The notes beneath the pieces are model-generated. The model was not told the DNA's origin. It made no database searches and saw only the letters and a program-made list of their open reading frames with translations. 64,000 nucleotides of DNA from JAHEAO01 sp041633555 (GTDB lineage Bacteria > Pseudomonadota > Alphaproteobacteria > Rhodobacterales > Rhodobacteraceae), in assembly GCA_041633555.1 (NCBI GenBank), contig JBFKFZ010000005.1:1-64000 (forward strand), in the 5' to 3' direction. Of the stretch, positions 43,771 through 52,077 are shown piece after piece; position 1 is the first letter of the stretch, and each line of letters starts with the position of its first letter. The translations under genes were made by a program, and so were the position numbers.

Positions 43771-43789
43771 ATGGTTAACGACGCGTTAT
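43771..43789 (-). promoter_or_regulatory. CtrA-like box upstream of ctrA
   Basis: Read on the minus strand: ATAA-N7-TTAACCAT (TTAA at 43775-43778, ATAA at 43786-43789). It has one base off the TTAA-N7-TTAA consensus and contains the extended half-site TTAACCAT. It is 50 bp upstream of the ctrA start, suited to autoregulation. Confidence 0.7.
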
Positions 43790-43816
43790 CATTGCGGAGA
43801 AGTTAAACACCACAAC

Positions 43817-44095
43817 TCATGGTTGTCTATACTGCTGGATCTGGGTAGCCTTCAAGGCCCCTTCTCCATGATTCTCCACAGCGACGTGCCATTCGGTCAA
43901 TTCCGCCTCGGACAGGGACCATCTTGACAGCGCCTCTGACCGGGTAATGAGGCCAGAGGCCACGCCGCGGACGACGGCGGCCTTGCGGCTGGCGACCCAG
44001 CGGCGGGTATCGGCAGGTGGCAGATCGGCGCGGGTCATGATACGGCCATTGGGCAGAGTGACGGCACGCGGGCCGTCGATTTTCTTCAGATACAT
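43817..44095 (-). CDS. sciP: SciP-like CtrA inhibitor (DUF1153)
   Basis: A 92-aa DUF1153 protein. The family core TLPNGRIMTRADLPPADTRRWVASRKAAVV is visible, followed by a helix-turn-helix-like ITRSEALSRWSLSEAELTEW. Caulobacter SciP blocks CtrA-activated transcription by binding CtrA at promoters. It sits 95 bp upstream of ctrA in the same direction, so co-regulation is plausible; the family match is strong and the function is inferred from Caulobacter. Confidence 0.9.
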   Translation of the reverse strand: MYLKKIDGPRAVTLPNGRIMTRADLPPADTRRWVASRKAAVVRGVASGLITRSEALSRWSLSEAELTEWHVAVENHGEGALKATQIQQYRQP

Positions 44096-44097
44096 CG

Positions 44098-44158
44098 TTT
44101 CACCCCTCTCACAGGTGCGTACAACCTGAGGTCAGGGTGCTTAATGCAGGGTGAAACT
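44098..44158. repeat. 9-bp inverted repeat in the sciP-mnmA gap
   Basis: GTTTCACCC (44098-44106) and its complement GGGTGAAAC (44150-44158) face each other over 43 bases. The left arm starts two bases from the sciP start codon and thus covers its leader; the right arm lies within the divergent mnmA region, about 60 bp from its start. It could pair in the sciP mRNA leader or bind a regulator. Confidence 0.5.
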
Positions 44159-44220
44159 GGCCCTTGTTAGTATCTTGCATTTTCCTATATTCCGTCAGAC
44201 TTCGAAAAAGGTTGGTGGTG

Positions 44221-45369
44221 ATGGCACTCGACGGCGACATGGCTGGTCTGAATTCCCTGGGCTTTGACAAGGCCCCGGCCGAAACCCGCGTCGTCGTGGC
44301 GATGTCGGGCGGGGTGGATTCGTCGGTCGTCGCGGCGGAACTGGCGCGGGCCGGTTATGACGTGGTGGGCGTGACGCTGCAGCTTTACGATCATGGCGCC
44401 GCGCTAGCGAAAAAGGGGGCTTGCTGCGCGGGGCGCGACATTCACGATGCGCGGCGGGTCGCCGATGAGATGGGCTTTCCACATTACGTCCTGGATTACG
44501 AGAACGTCTTTCGCGACGCGGTAATCGACGAATTTGCCGACAGCTACCTGGCCGGTGCGACGCCGGTGCCCTGCATCCGCTGCAACGAGCGGGTAAAGTT
44601 CAAGGATCTCATGGAGACTGCGCGCGACCTCGAGGCCGACTGCATGGCAACGGGTCATTACATCCAGCGCAAGATCGGTGCGAATGGCCCCGAACTGCAT
44701 GCCGCCGCCGATTCCGCCCGTGACCAGAGCTATTTCCTGTTCTCGACGACGCGCACGCAGCTCGATTATCTGCGCTTCCCGCTCGGGCATCTGAAATCCA
44801 AGGCGGAGACGCGCGCGCTTGCCGCGAAATACGGCCTTGGCGTCGCCGACAAGCCCGACAGTCAGGACATCTGCTTCGTGCCGAATGGCAACTATGCCAG
44901 CGTCATCGAGAAGCTGCGCCCCGGCGCTGCGGAGCCGGGCGAGATCGTCGACATGGACGGCAGGGTTCTGGCGCATCACGACGGCGTCATTCACTACACG
45001 ATCGGTCAGCGGCGGGGCCTCGGTATCGGCGGGCTCGCCGACCCGCTCTACGTAGTGAAACTCGATGTCGACGCGCACCGCGTCGTGGTCGGCCCGAAAG
45101 AGCTGCTCGCAACGCGGATCGTGCCGGTGCGCGAGATCAACTGGCTGGGCGACGGCAGCTTCGACGCGGTGGCCGAGCGCGAGATCGCCGTAAAGGTCCG
45201 CTCAACCCGTCCGCCCCGCGCCGCGATCCTGCGCGCAACCAGTTCCACGACGGCGGAGGTCGAACTGCTGACGCCCGAAGAAGGGGTTAGCCCCGGCCAG
45301 GCCTGCGTCTTCTACGACCCCAAAAGCCCCCGCATCTTCGGCGGGGGCTGGATCTGGCGCGGCTGCTGA
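44221..45369 (+). CDS. mnmA: tRNA 2-thiouridylase MnmA
   Basis: A 382-aa enzyme that thiolates U34 of tRNA-Lys, -Glu and -Gln. The PP-loop is AMSGGVDSSVVAAEL (residues 27-41). The catalytic cysteine is in PVPCIRCNERVKF, with the second in SQDICFVPNGNYAS. RDQSYFLF and HYTIGQRRGLGIGG are further hallmarks. The ATG at 44221 is chosen because the protein then begins at the family's usual position; the frame extends upstream. Its 3' end contains a GC hairpin that faces lpxB. Confidence 0.95.
   Translation: MALDGDMAGLNSLGFDKAPAETRVVVAMSGGVDSSVVAAELARAGYDVVGVTLQLYDHGAALAKKGACCAGRDIHDARRVADEMGFPHYVLDYENVFRDAVIDEFADSYLAGATPVPCIRCNERVKFKDLMETARDLEADCMATGHYIQRKIGANGPELHAAADSARDQSYFLFSTTRTQLDYLRFPLGHLKSKAETRALAAKYGLGVADKPDSQDICFVPNGNYASVIEKLRPGAAEPGEIVDMDGRVLAHHDGVIHYTIGQRRGLGIGGLADPLYVVKLDVDAHRVVVGPKELLATRIVPVREINWLGDGSFDAVAEREIAVKVRSTRPPRAAILRATSSTTAEVELLTPEEGVSPGQACVFYDPKSPRIFGGGWIWRGC
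45325..45349 (-). other. GC-rich hairpin within the 3' end of mnmA
   Basis: AGCCCCCGC (45325-45333) and GCGGGGGCT (45341-45349) form a 9-bp stem. On the minus strand it would be followed by only four U residues. It might end lpxB transcription, but the sequence is also mnmA coding, so the pairing may be incidental. Confidence 0.35.
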
Positions 45370-45470
45370 AGTTTGAGAATGCCCGGCGCCTGCGCCAATC
45401 CAGTCGTTTCAGGACTTTCCTTGCGTGCGGTGTCATCGGCTCGGGCATCTCAGACCAGAGATGGTCGCGA

Positions 45471-46637
45471 TCAACTTTCGAGCCCCGACAGCACCGCTCG
45501 CGCCGCGCGCAGACCCGGCGGTTCCTGCCCCTGCCCTAGCGCCTTCATCGTCGCGGTCATGGCGTCCAGCTGATCCTGCCGTTGTGCGGGGTCGGCCAAG
45601 AGTGCGGTCAGCGCCCGGGCGATCGGCGCTGCCTTGCAATTCGGGCCAAGAAATTCCGGCACCACCAGTTTCTTGCTGACAAGGTTCACGAGCGTCACCG
45701 AGTCGAGCTTGACCATGCGGCTTAGGATCTGCCAGCTGAGCCAGTTCATATCATAGGCGATCACCATCGGCGTCGCGGCCGCCGCGAGTTCCAGCGACAC
45801 CGTGCCAGACGCGGCCAGCGCCGCGTTGGCGGCAGCGAAGGCGGTGCGCTTGCGCGCCTCGGCCTCGCGGGGCGGCGATCCGCGCGGATCGAGGACGATC
45901 GGATCGCCCGGCCAGCAGGCGGCGAAATCCAGTACCGGCTCGACCACTGCCGGGGCGGCGGGCACGACGATGCGCACCTTGGGATGGGCATCTAGGATCA
46001 GGCGCAGGGCCTCACCGAAGACCGGCGACAGACGGCTGACCTCGCCCTTGCGCGATCCCGGCAGGACCAGCATCACGGGTGCATCGGCAAGCCCGTGCTC
46101 TGCGCGGAATGCGGCGACCTCTGTGTCGCTCGGGACCGGTTCGGCGACCACCGGGTGACCGACGAAATCGCAGCGCATACCCGCGGCTTCCATATAGGGC
46201 GGCTCGAATGGCAGCAGCGCCAGCACTTGATCGACGCATTTCGCCATCTTAGCGGCCCGCCCCGAGCGCCAGGCCCAGACCGAGGGGGCGACGTAATGCA
46301 CGATGCGCAGCGCCGATGCGGCCCGGGTCCGTTGCGCCACCCGCAGGCAGAAATCGGGACTGTCTATAGTGATCAGCACATCCGGCTGCCGTTTGAGGAT
46401 GTCGGCCGCCGTTTCCCTGATCCGCTGCGTCAGCGAGCGGTATTTCGGCAGGATCTCGGCAAGGCCCATGACCGAAAGTTCATCCATCGGAAAGAGGCTC
46501 TGCAGCCCCTCGGCCTGCATCTGCGGACCGCCGACCCCAAGGAACTCGACCCCGTCCGCTAGTTCCTTCAGCCCGGCCATCAGGGCGCCGCCGAGCTTGT
46601 CGCCCGAGGCCTCTCCGGCAACCAGGTAGATGCGCAT
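45471..46637 (-). CDS. lpxB: Lipid-A-disaccharide synthase LpxB
   Basis: A 388-aa GT19 glycosyltransferase that joins UDP-2,3-diacylglucosamine and lipid X in lipid A synthesis. Hallmarks: MRIYLVAGEASGDKLGGALM, the VLITIDSPDFCLRVAQR strand, YVAPSVWAWRSGRAAKMAKC, LVLPGSRKGEVSRLSP and the C-terminal TPMVIAYDMNWLSWQILSRMVK. Its start overlaps the lpxI stop by one base (TGATG). Last gene of the envelope cluster. Confidence 0.95.
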   Translation of the reverse strand: MRIYLVAGEASGDKLGGALMAGLKELADGVEFLGVGGPQMQAEGLQSLFPMDELSVMGLAEILPKYRSLTQRIRETAADILKRQPDVLITIDSPDFCLRVAQRTRAASALRIVHYVAPSVWAWRSGRAAKMAKCVDQVLALLPFEPPYMEAAGMRCDFVGHPVVAEPVPSDTEVAAFRAEHGLADAPVMLVLPGSRKGEVSRLSPVFGEALRLILDAHPKVRIVVPAAPAVVEPVLDFAACWPGDPIVLDPRGSPPREAEARKRTAFAAANAALAASGTVSLELAAAATPMVIAYDMNWLSWQILSRMVKLDSVTLVNLVSKKLVVPEFLGPNCKAAPIARALTALLADPAQRQDQLDAMTATMKALGQGQEPPGLRAARAVLSGLES

Positions 46638-47446
46638 CAGGGTGCCCCCCGCACCCACAGGAAGAGGCCTGCCTCGTTGCAGGCTTCGATGACCGCTTCG
46701 ACATCGAGGACCATGACGCCGGCGGCTTCGATCACGATGCCCTTTAGCCCGGCGGCTTCGGCCCGGACGACTGTCCTCGGTCCGATTACCGGCAGGTCGG
46801 CGCGCAGATCCTGACCGGGTTTCGGGGCCTTGTAGAGGATCCCGCCCTCTGGCCCCTTTGGCCTTTCAGCTTCGAGAGAACGCAGCATCCAGTCAGTGCC
46901 GCCGAGCGCCTCGACGGCAAGCGCCTGACCCGCCGCCACGACACAGCCCTGTCCGACATCCACCGCGCCAAGAGCCGCGACGATGCCTGAACCACGCACC
47001 GCGTCGGCCCGGTCGCGCTCGCCCGGCACCGCGCGCGTCAGCACGCCCTTTGGCGGTAGCAGTTCCGGCATCACCTCGTGCACGGCCCTCAGAGCGAAGC
47101 CGAATTCCTCGATGATCGCGAGGATCTCGCGCAGCGCACCGTCGTCGCCGGCAGTGATTGCAGCGACGATCCCCGGCACGAAAGGCTCGGTGGCAGAATC
47201 GACCGCCGCGGGGTCGAGGGTCGGTCGCTTGACTCGGCCGGCGAGACAAAGCTCGGTCACGCCGCGATCGCGCAGATCGGTCAGCATCGATCCCAGATGC
47301 TCTACCCGGAAGCGGATCGGGGTGACGCCGTCGATCTTGGCGGGAAACCCCTCGAGTTCGACGACCATCGGCGACTGGCCGCTGTCGACGAGATGCCAGT
47401 AGAGCACCCTCGGCAGCACTCCCTCGCCCGAGATGATGGCCAGCAC
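46637..47446 (-). CDS. lpxI: UDP-2,3-diacylglucosamine pyrophosphatase LpxI
   Basis: A 269-aa DUF1009 enzyme that hydrolyses UDP-2,3-diacylglucosamine to lipid X; it replaces LpxH in alphaproteobacteria. Landmarks are RVEHLGSMLTDLRDRGVTELCLAGRV, VGQGCVVAAGQALAVEALGGTDWML and KPGQDLRADLPVIGPRTVVRAEAAGLKG. Lies between lpxA and lpxB, with a 10-bp gap to lpxA. Confidence 0.93.
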   Translation of the reverse strand: MLAIISGEGVLPRVLYWHLVDSGQSPMVVELEGFPAKIDGVTPIRFRVEHLGSMLTDLRDRGVTELCLAGRVKRPTLDPAAVDSATEPFVPGIVAAITAGDDGALREILAIIEEFGFALRAVHEVMPELLPPKGVLTRAVPGERDRADAVRGSGIVAALGAVDVGQGCVVAAGQALAVEALGGTDWMLRSLEAERPKGPEGGILYKAPKPGQDLRADLPVIGPRTVVRAEAAGLKGIVIEAAGVMVLDVEAVIEACNEAGLFLWVRGAP

Positions 47447-47456
47447 CGCCCTGCCC

Positions 47457-48254
47457 TCAGCTTGGCGTCAGGAACGACCGGTCGCTGGTGGCGAGAATGA
47501 AATCCACCACCTCGCGCACATAGTCGCTATCGGTTTCAGCTGCGATCCGGCGGGCGCGATCCTGAAAGGTGCCATCGCCCTCTGCCAGCGCCTGATAGGC
47601 GGTGCGCAGCGCTGTGATCTCGGCCCGAGCCACGCCGCGGCGCTTAAGCCCGACAAGGTTCAGCCCGTCAAGCTCGCCGCGCGGCCCCTGCACAAGCCCG
47701 TGCGGGATCACGTCGTTCGTCACCATGGTCAGGGCGCCGATGATCGCGCCCTTGCCGATCCGCACCCATTGATGAATGCCCGCAAGCCCGCCGATTATGA
47801 CGTCGTCACCGACATCACAATGCCCGGCCAGCGCCGCCTGGTTGGCCATGATCACCCGGTTTCCGACCTTGACGTCATGGCCGACATGGGCACCTGTCAT
47901 GAACAGGCAATCGTTGCCGACCGAAGTCACACCACCGCCGCCCTCGGTGCCGAGGTTCAGCGTCGCGCCCTCGCGGATCCGGTTGCGCTTGCCGACCAAC
48001 AGACGGGTCCGCTCGCCGGCATATTTCAGATCCTGCGGGATCTCTCCGACCACCGCAAAGGGAAAGACCACGGTTTCGTCGCCGACCTCGGTCCAGCCTG
48101 TCACCACGGCGTGGCTTTTCAGATGCACGGCCCGCCCCAGCGTGACATCCGCGCCGACCACCGAGAACGGCCCGATGACGCAATCAGCGCCGACCGTCGC
48201 CCCGTTTTCGATGACGGCGCTGGCATGCACCTGCGCGGAGGAATCAATGGCCAT
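47457..48254 (-). CDS. lpxA: UDP-N-acetylglucosamine O-acyltransferase LpxA
   Basis: A 265-aa left-handed beta-helix acyltransferase that starts lipid A synthesis. Hexapeptide repeats run from residue 7 to about 190, and the catalytic-region histidine is H126 in TGAHVGHDVKVG. VGEIPQDLKYAGERTRLLVGKRN and GLAGIHQWVRIGKGAIIGALTMV are family signatures. Starts 6 bp after fabZ. Confidence 0.96.
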   Translation of the reverse strand: MAIDSSAQVHASAVIENGATVGADCVIGPFSVVGADVTLGRAVHLKSHAVVTGWTEVGDETVVFPFAVVGEIPQDLKYAGERTRLLVGKRNRIREGATLNLGTEGGGGVTSVGNDCLFMTGAHVGHDVKVGNRVIMANQAALAGHCDVGDDVIIGGLAGIHQWVRIGKGAIIGALTMVTNDVIPHGLVQGPRGELDGLNLVGLKRRGVARAEITALRTAYQALAEGDGTFQDRARRIAAETDSDYVREVVDFILATSDRSFLTPS

Positions 48255-48260
48255 GCCGGG

Positions 48261-48719
48261 TCAGTCCTTCGGCAGGTCCATCATCGCGGTGAACTCGGCC
48301 TCCGCGGCCAGTTCGCCGTCAACCTCGGCGCGGCCGGAGAATTTCCAGATCTTGCCGCCGCCACGTTTGGTCTCGACATGCAGTTTGAGTACGTCGCCGG
48401 GCACCACCTTGCGGCGGAACTTGCAGTTGTCGATGGCCATGAAATAGACGAGGAAATTCTTGTCCGCGAGGCCCATCGAGACCCCGACCATCACGGCGGA
48501 GGTTTGCGCCATCGCCTCGATGATGGTCACGCCCGGCATGATCGGCGCGCCAGGGAAATGACCCTGGAAGTGCGGCTCGTTGAAGGTGACGTTCTTGATG
48601 CCCGTCGCGGTCTTGCCGTCCATGATATCGACGACCTTGTCGACCAAGAGGAACGGGTAGCGGTGCGGAATGATCCGTTGGATCAGGTCGATATCGGCGG
48701 TTGTTTGATCTGTCCTCAT
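48261..48719 (-). CDS. fabZ: (3R)-hydroxyacyl-ACP dehydratase FabZ
   Basis: A 152-aa hot-dog dehydratase for fatty acid elongation, competing with LpxA for beta-hydroxyacyl-ACP. IPHRYPFLLVDKV, catalytic H54 in HFQGHFPGAPIMPGV and E68 in IIEAMAQTSAVM are seen. The ATG at 48719 gives the normal length; the longer open frame has no support. Confidence 0.96.
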   Translation of the reverse strand: MRTDQTTADIDLIQRIIPHRYPFLLVDKVVDIMDGKTATGIKNVTFNEPHFQGHFPGAPIMPGVTIIEAMAQTSAVMVGVSMGLADKNFLVYFMAIDNCKFRRKVVPGDVLKLHVETKRGGGKIWKFSGRAEVDGELAAEAEFTAMMDLPKD

Positions 48720-48747
48720 GGTCCGTCCCTGTATTGCTTTGCAACGT

Positions 48748-48764
48748 GGTAGCAACTCGCTACC
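48748..48764 (-). other. Small hairpin between skp and fabZ
   Basis: GGTAGC and GCTACC invert around AACTC in the 70-bp gap where lpxD would be in many other Proteobacteria. No gene fits in the gap. Role unknown. Confidence 0.35.
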
Positions 48765-48789
48765 TGCCCTACAAGCATAGGGGTCAGGA

Positions 48790-49380
48790 TCACTGTGGCG
48801 CGGCCTCTTCGCCCACACCCGGATCTGCCGGTGCCAGATCGCCAGGATCCGCGCCGCTGGCGAGCGCAGCGTTGATCCGCGCGATCACCTCGTCGGTGAT
48901 ATCCGCACTGTCGGCAGACAGGATGACGCTGCGCCGCTCAAGGATCACGATGGCGCCGCGCTCGCGGCCGATGCTGGTCAGGATCGGCGCGATCACCTCG
49001 ATGAAGCTCTGCCGCTCGGCCTCGCGGCGCCTCTGCAATTCGCGTTCCTTGGCGTCCTGCTCGGATCGGATCCGGCGCACTTTGGCATCGAATGCATCGG
49101 CAAGCGCCCGGAACTCCTCGGGGTTCATGTTGGGTCGCTTTCGCGTCAGCTCCTGCTCTTCGGCATTCAGGTCCGCCTCGATCCGCCGGTTCTCGGTGAC
49201 AAGAGCCTCCAGCGCGAATTCGAGATCCTGGGTTATGTTTAGGCCGATATCGCTGCTGGCGAAGACCAGTTCGCTGTCGATGGTCAGGATCGGGGACTGG
49301 TTGACGGCAGCCTCCTGCGCAGTCGCAGACCCGACTATCGCAAGGACAGCCGCAACCGCGATACCCAGACCCCGAACCAT
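48790..49380 (-). CDS. skp: Periplasmic OmpH/Skp-family chaperone
   Basis: A 196-aa protein with a Sec signal peptide (cleavage after ATAQ region, about residue 21) and a long coiled coil (about residues 65-135, rich in E/R/Q/L), the jellyfish-arm shape of Skp/OmpH. The core SPILTIDSELVFASSDIGLNI is family-like. It carries unfolded outer membrane proteins to BamA, whose gene lies 2 bp upstream. An acidic, alanine-rich C-terminal tail extends beyond E. coli Skp. Confidence 0.9.
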   Translation of the reverse strand: MVRGLGIAVAAVLAIVGSATAQEAAVNQSPILTIDSELVFASSDIGLNITQDLEFALEALVTENRRIEADLNAEEQELTRKRPNMNPEEFRALADAFDAKVRRIRSEQDAKERELQRRREAERQSFIEVIAPILTSIGRERGAIVILERRSVILSADSADITDEVIARINAALASGADPGDLAPADPGVGEEAAPQ

Positions 49381-49382
49381 GG

Positions 49383-51722
49383 TCAGAACTGGGTCGAGAT
49401 CGTCAGGTCGAAGCTTTGCTCCTTGTCGTAATTCTCTTTCTGCAAGGCCTTCGAGAAATTGAAGCGCAGCGGGCCAAGGGCCGTCGTCCAGAAAATCGAG
49501 ATGCCAGCGGTGGCACGCCAGATCTGGCTGTCGTCGATCGCGCCGCCCGCGTCATTGTCGAGCCCCCAGACCGAGCCAACATCAAAGAAGAGGCCGCCGG
49601 TAATGCCGTATTCCTCTGGCAGCCCAAGCGGGAATTCGGACTCGAGCCGCGCGACGGCGAAGAAGTTGCCGCCAAGCGCATCCTCGTTCGGCACCGTCAG
49701 GTCACGCGGACCGACGCCCGCCGCCTCGAAGCCGCGCATCCGCGAGGAGGTCAGGAAGAAGCGGTCATTCAGCCGGCTGTTACCGCCGCTGGTGTTCAGC
49801 GCGCCGCCCTCGAGCGTGGCGCGCAGCGTGACATCTTCATTCCAGATCTTGCGCTCCGCGGTGGCCGTTGCGGTGGTCGTGATGAACTGCACGTCATTCT
49901 CGAGCGCCGTGAACTCCTGACCGAAGCGCAGCGCCAGTACCGTCTGCGGGTTCAGCCCGTTGCGGCGATTGTCCCAGCTGTAGCTGTAGCCGACCGTGTT
50001 GCCATAAAGCTCGCCCTGCGCCGCTTCAGCCATCAGGACCAACGACGAGCCGCTATCGACGTTGAAGATCTGGTCGCGAGTAAGCGCGTAGCTCAACCGC
50101 AGGCGGCCATTCTCGCTGACCGGGAAGTCAAAGGACGGGCTGATCTTGGCCTTCTCGGTATCGTAGCTCGTATAGTCAAACTCTGTCTGCCGGTAACTTG
50201 CCTCGAAGCCGAAAGAGAGGTCGCGGCCAAGGAAGGCCGGCTCTACGAAGACGAGGCTGGTATCTGCATTGTCGACCCCGGCAGACACGCTTATACTCAG
50301 CCGCTGACCGCGGCCGAGAAAGTTGCGCTCGGTAAAGCTGCCGGTGACACCGACGCCCGATTGCACGCTGTAGCTTGCGCCGAAGGACAGCGAGCCGGTC
50401 AGCGCCTCTTCGACGTCGACATCGACGATCACCTGATCTTCCGATGTGCCCTGACGGGCCTCGACATCGGCCGTCTCGAACAGGCCGAGCGCGCGGATCC
50501 GTTCAGCGGATTCGCGAATCTCGCGCGGATTGAACGGATCGCCCTCGACGGTCTTGAATTCGCGACGGATCACGCGGTCGAGCGTCGTGGCATTGCCCTC
50601 GATATCGATGCGTTCGACGAAGATGCGCGGGCCGCGCACCAGCGCGAATTCCACGTCCAACGTCAGGTCCCGCTCATTGCGGGTGATTCGCGGATCGACG
50701 CGGACGAAGTTGAGGCCCTTGCGTACGGCCAGATTTTCCATGCGGGCGATGGTGTTCTCGATCCAGAGCGGCGAGTAGGCGGTACCGGGGCGGATCCGGG
50801 ACATCGCCAGGAATTCATCGGAATCGACCTCTGGCAGGTCGCTCGAGGCAGTGATCTGGCCGAAATTGAAACTCTGCCCCTCCTTCAAGGTGAAGGTCAG
50901 GAAGAACGCATTGCGCTCGCGCGAGAAATCGGAAGTTACTGACAGGATCTCGAAATCGACATAGCCGCGGGCCTGATAGAAATCGCGCAGCAGTTGCTTG
51001 TCGAGTTCCACCCGGTCCTCGATGAAGGTATCGCGGCGAATGATGCGGCGCAGAAGACCGGCCTGCTTGGTATCGAGAACCCGGCGCAGACGGCTGTCGG
51101 AATAGGCGCGGTTGCCGACGAAGGAAAGGCGCTCGATCTCGACCACCCGGCCCTCGGCCACTTCAAAGACCACATCGACACGGTTGTCCGGCTGGCGGAT
51201 CAGCCGCGGCGTGACGGTCGCGGCCAGGCGGCCCTGCACGCGGTAGGCCTCGGTGATGGCCGCAGCGTCCTGCTCTACCTGGCTGGGATTCAGCACACGG
51301 CGCGGCTGCGATTGCACCAGCGCCAGCGCGTCCTCGTCGCTGAGCCGCCGGTTGCCCTCGACCGCGATACGGTTGATCGTCGGCCATTCCGCAACCCGGA
51401 TCAGCAGCGTTCCGCCCTGCGGAACGAACTCGACGGTTTCGAAGAGACCGCTTTGCAGGACATTCTGATAGGCCGCGTTCAGTTCACCGCCTGTGAGGCT
51501 TTGGCCGCGGGCGATTCCGCTGAGCGCGACGACCGAGGCGTCGTTGATGCGCTGGTTGCCTTCGACCTGGACATTGCTGAACTGGTAGCTCTGCGCCAGT
51601 GCGGCCCGCGGCACGAACGTGCAAAGGGCTGTCACTGCTAGGCAAATCACGAAGACGGCACGAAAAGCCAGACCTGAATTAACCGAAGCGACACCCGCTT
51701 CGCTGCCGCACCTGTTGATCAT
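49383..51722 (-). CDS. bamA: Outer membrane protein assembly factor BamA
   Basis: A 779-aa Omp85 protein. A long signal peptide (about 44 residues, ending RAALA) is followed by five POTRA domains: the first begins SYQFSNVQVEGNQRINDASV, the fourth-fifth region includes PRIFVERIDIEGNATTLDRVIRREF. The 16-strand barrel starts near residue 420 (SFGASYSVQSGVGVTGSFTERNFLGRGQ), with the VRGF-like RMRGFEAAGVG motif and the final strand PLRFNFSKAL. It inserts beta-barrels into the outer membrane. Confidence 0.96.
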   Translation of the reverse strand: MINRCGSEAGVASVNSGLAFRAVFVICLAVTALCTFVPRAALAQSYQFSNVQVEGNQRINDASVVALSGIARGQSLTGGELNAAYQNVLQSGLFETVEFVPQGGTLLIRVAEWPTINRIAVEGNRRLSDEDALALVQSQPRRVLNPSQVEQDAAAITEAYRVQGRLAATVTPRLIRQPDNRVDVVFEVAEGRVVEIERLSFVGNRAYSDSRLRRVLDTKQAGLLRRIIRRDTFIEDRVELDKQLLRDFYQARGYVDFEILSVTSDFSRERNAFFLTFTLKEGQSFNFGQITASSDLPEVDSDEFLAMSRIRPGTAYSPLWIENTIARMENLAVRKGLNFVRVDPRITRNERDLTLDVEFALVRGPRIFVERIDIEGNATTLDRVIRREFKTVEGDPFNPREIRESAERIRALGLFETADVEARQGTSEDQVIVDVDVEEALTGSLSFGASYSVQSGVGVTGSFTERNFLGRGQRLSISVSAGVDNADTSLVFVEPAFLGRDLSFGFEASYRQTEFDYTSYDTEKAKISPSFDFPVSENGRLRLSYALTRDQIFNVDSGSSLVLMAEAAQGELYGNTVGYSYSWDNRRNGLNPQTVLALRFGQEFTALENDVQFITTTATATAERKIWNEDVTLRATLEGGALNTSGGNSRLNDRFFLTSSRMRGFEAAGVGPRDLTVPNEDALGGNFFAVARLESEFPLGLPEEYGITGGLFFDVGSVWGLDNDAGGAIDDSQIWRATAGISIFWTTALGPLRFNFSKALQKENYDKEQSFDLTISTQF

Positions 51723-51791
51723 TGCCCCCGATCCATTTTTGTATTCCCTGAAGAGCTAGGTATCGGGATTGTCTGGGCTTGTCAAAATAGC

Positions 51792-51823
51792 AAAAACGCG
51801 CCCGATTGGATTTCCCCGGGCGC
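51792..51823 (-). terminator. Terminator between the 43-aa protein gene and bamA
   Basis: On the minus strand, GCGCCCG / CGGGCGC (51798-51804 with 51817-51823) forms a 7-bp stem followed by five U residues. It would end or attenuate transcription coming from rseP and the 43-aa gene before bamA, splitting the cluster into two transcripts. Confidence 0.72.
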
Positions 51824-51849
51824 AGTCATTTCGGGCAATCTGCGTTGGT

Positions 51850-51981
51850 TCAGGAGTAGAGCGTGCCGATCAGGGCGCCTGCGCCGAGGGCCGCGAAAAT
51901 GGTGGCGACGTAAAGCAGCCGATCCCAGTTCAGGTCGACCAGCATGGCCAGCCCGCGATAGCCGCTTTCAATGGCTTGCAT
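51850..51981 (-). CDS. 43-aa single-pass membrane protein
   Basis: Too short for usual calling. Reads MQAIESGYRGLAMLVDLNWD, then a hydrophobic stretch LLYVATIFAALGAGALIG (about residues 22-39). GAGGAG lies 6 bases before the ATG and a terminator lies just downstream. It sits between rseP and bamA on their strand. No function is known to me; the position, ribosome site and membrane segment support a real gene. Confidence 0.75.
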   Translation of the reverse strand: MQAIESGYRGLAMLVDLNWDRLLYVATIFAALGAGALIGTLYS

Positions 51982-52077
51982 GTCCGACTCCTCGCTCAAT
52001 CATAGTGGCGTCACAAAGGTAGGCGGCGATTGCGGCAGGAGTGTGGCGAGGTTAGGGAAATGGCCCTGCAAATGGGC

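Noticed and set aside
45373..45679. Small frames between mnmA and lpxB
   Set aside because: The gap is only about 100 bp; these frames run into lpxB antisense and lack starts with ribosome sites.
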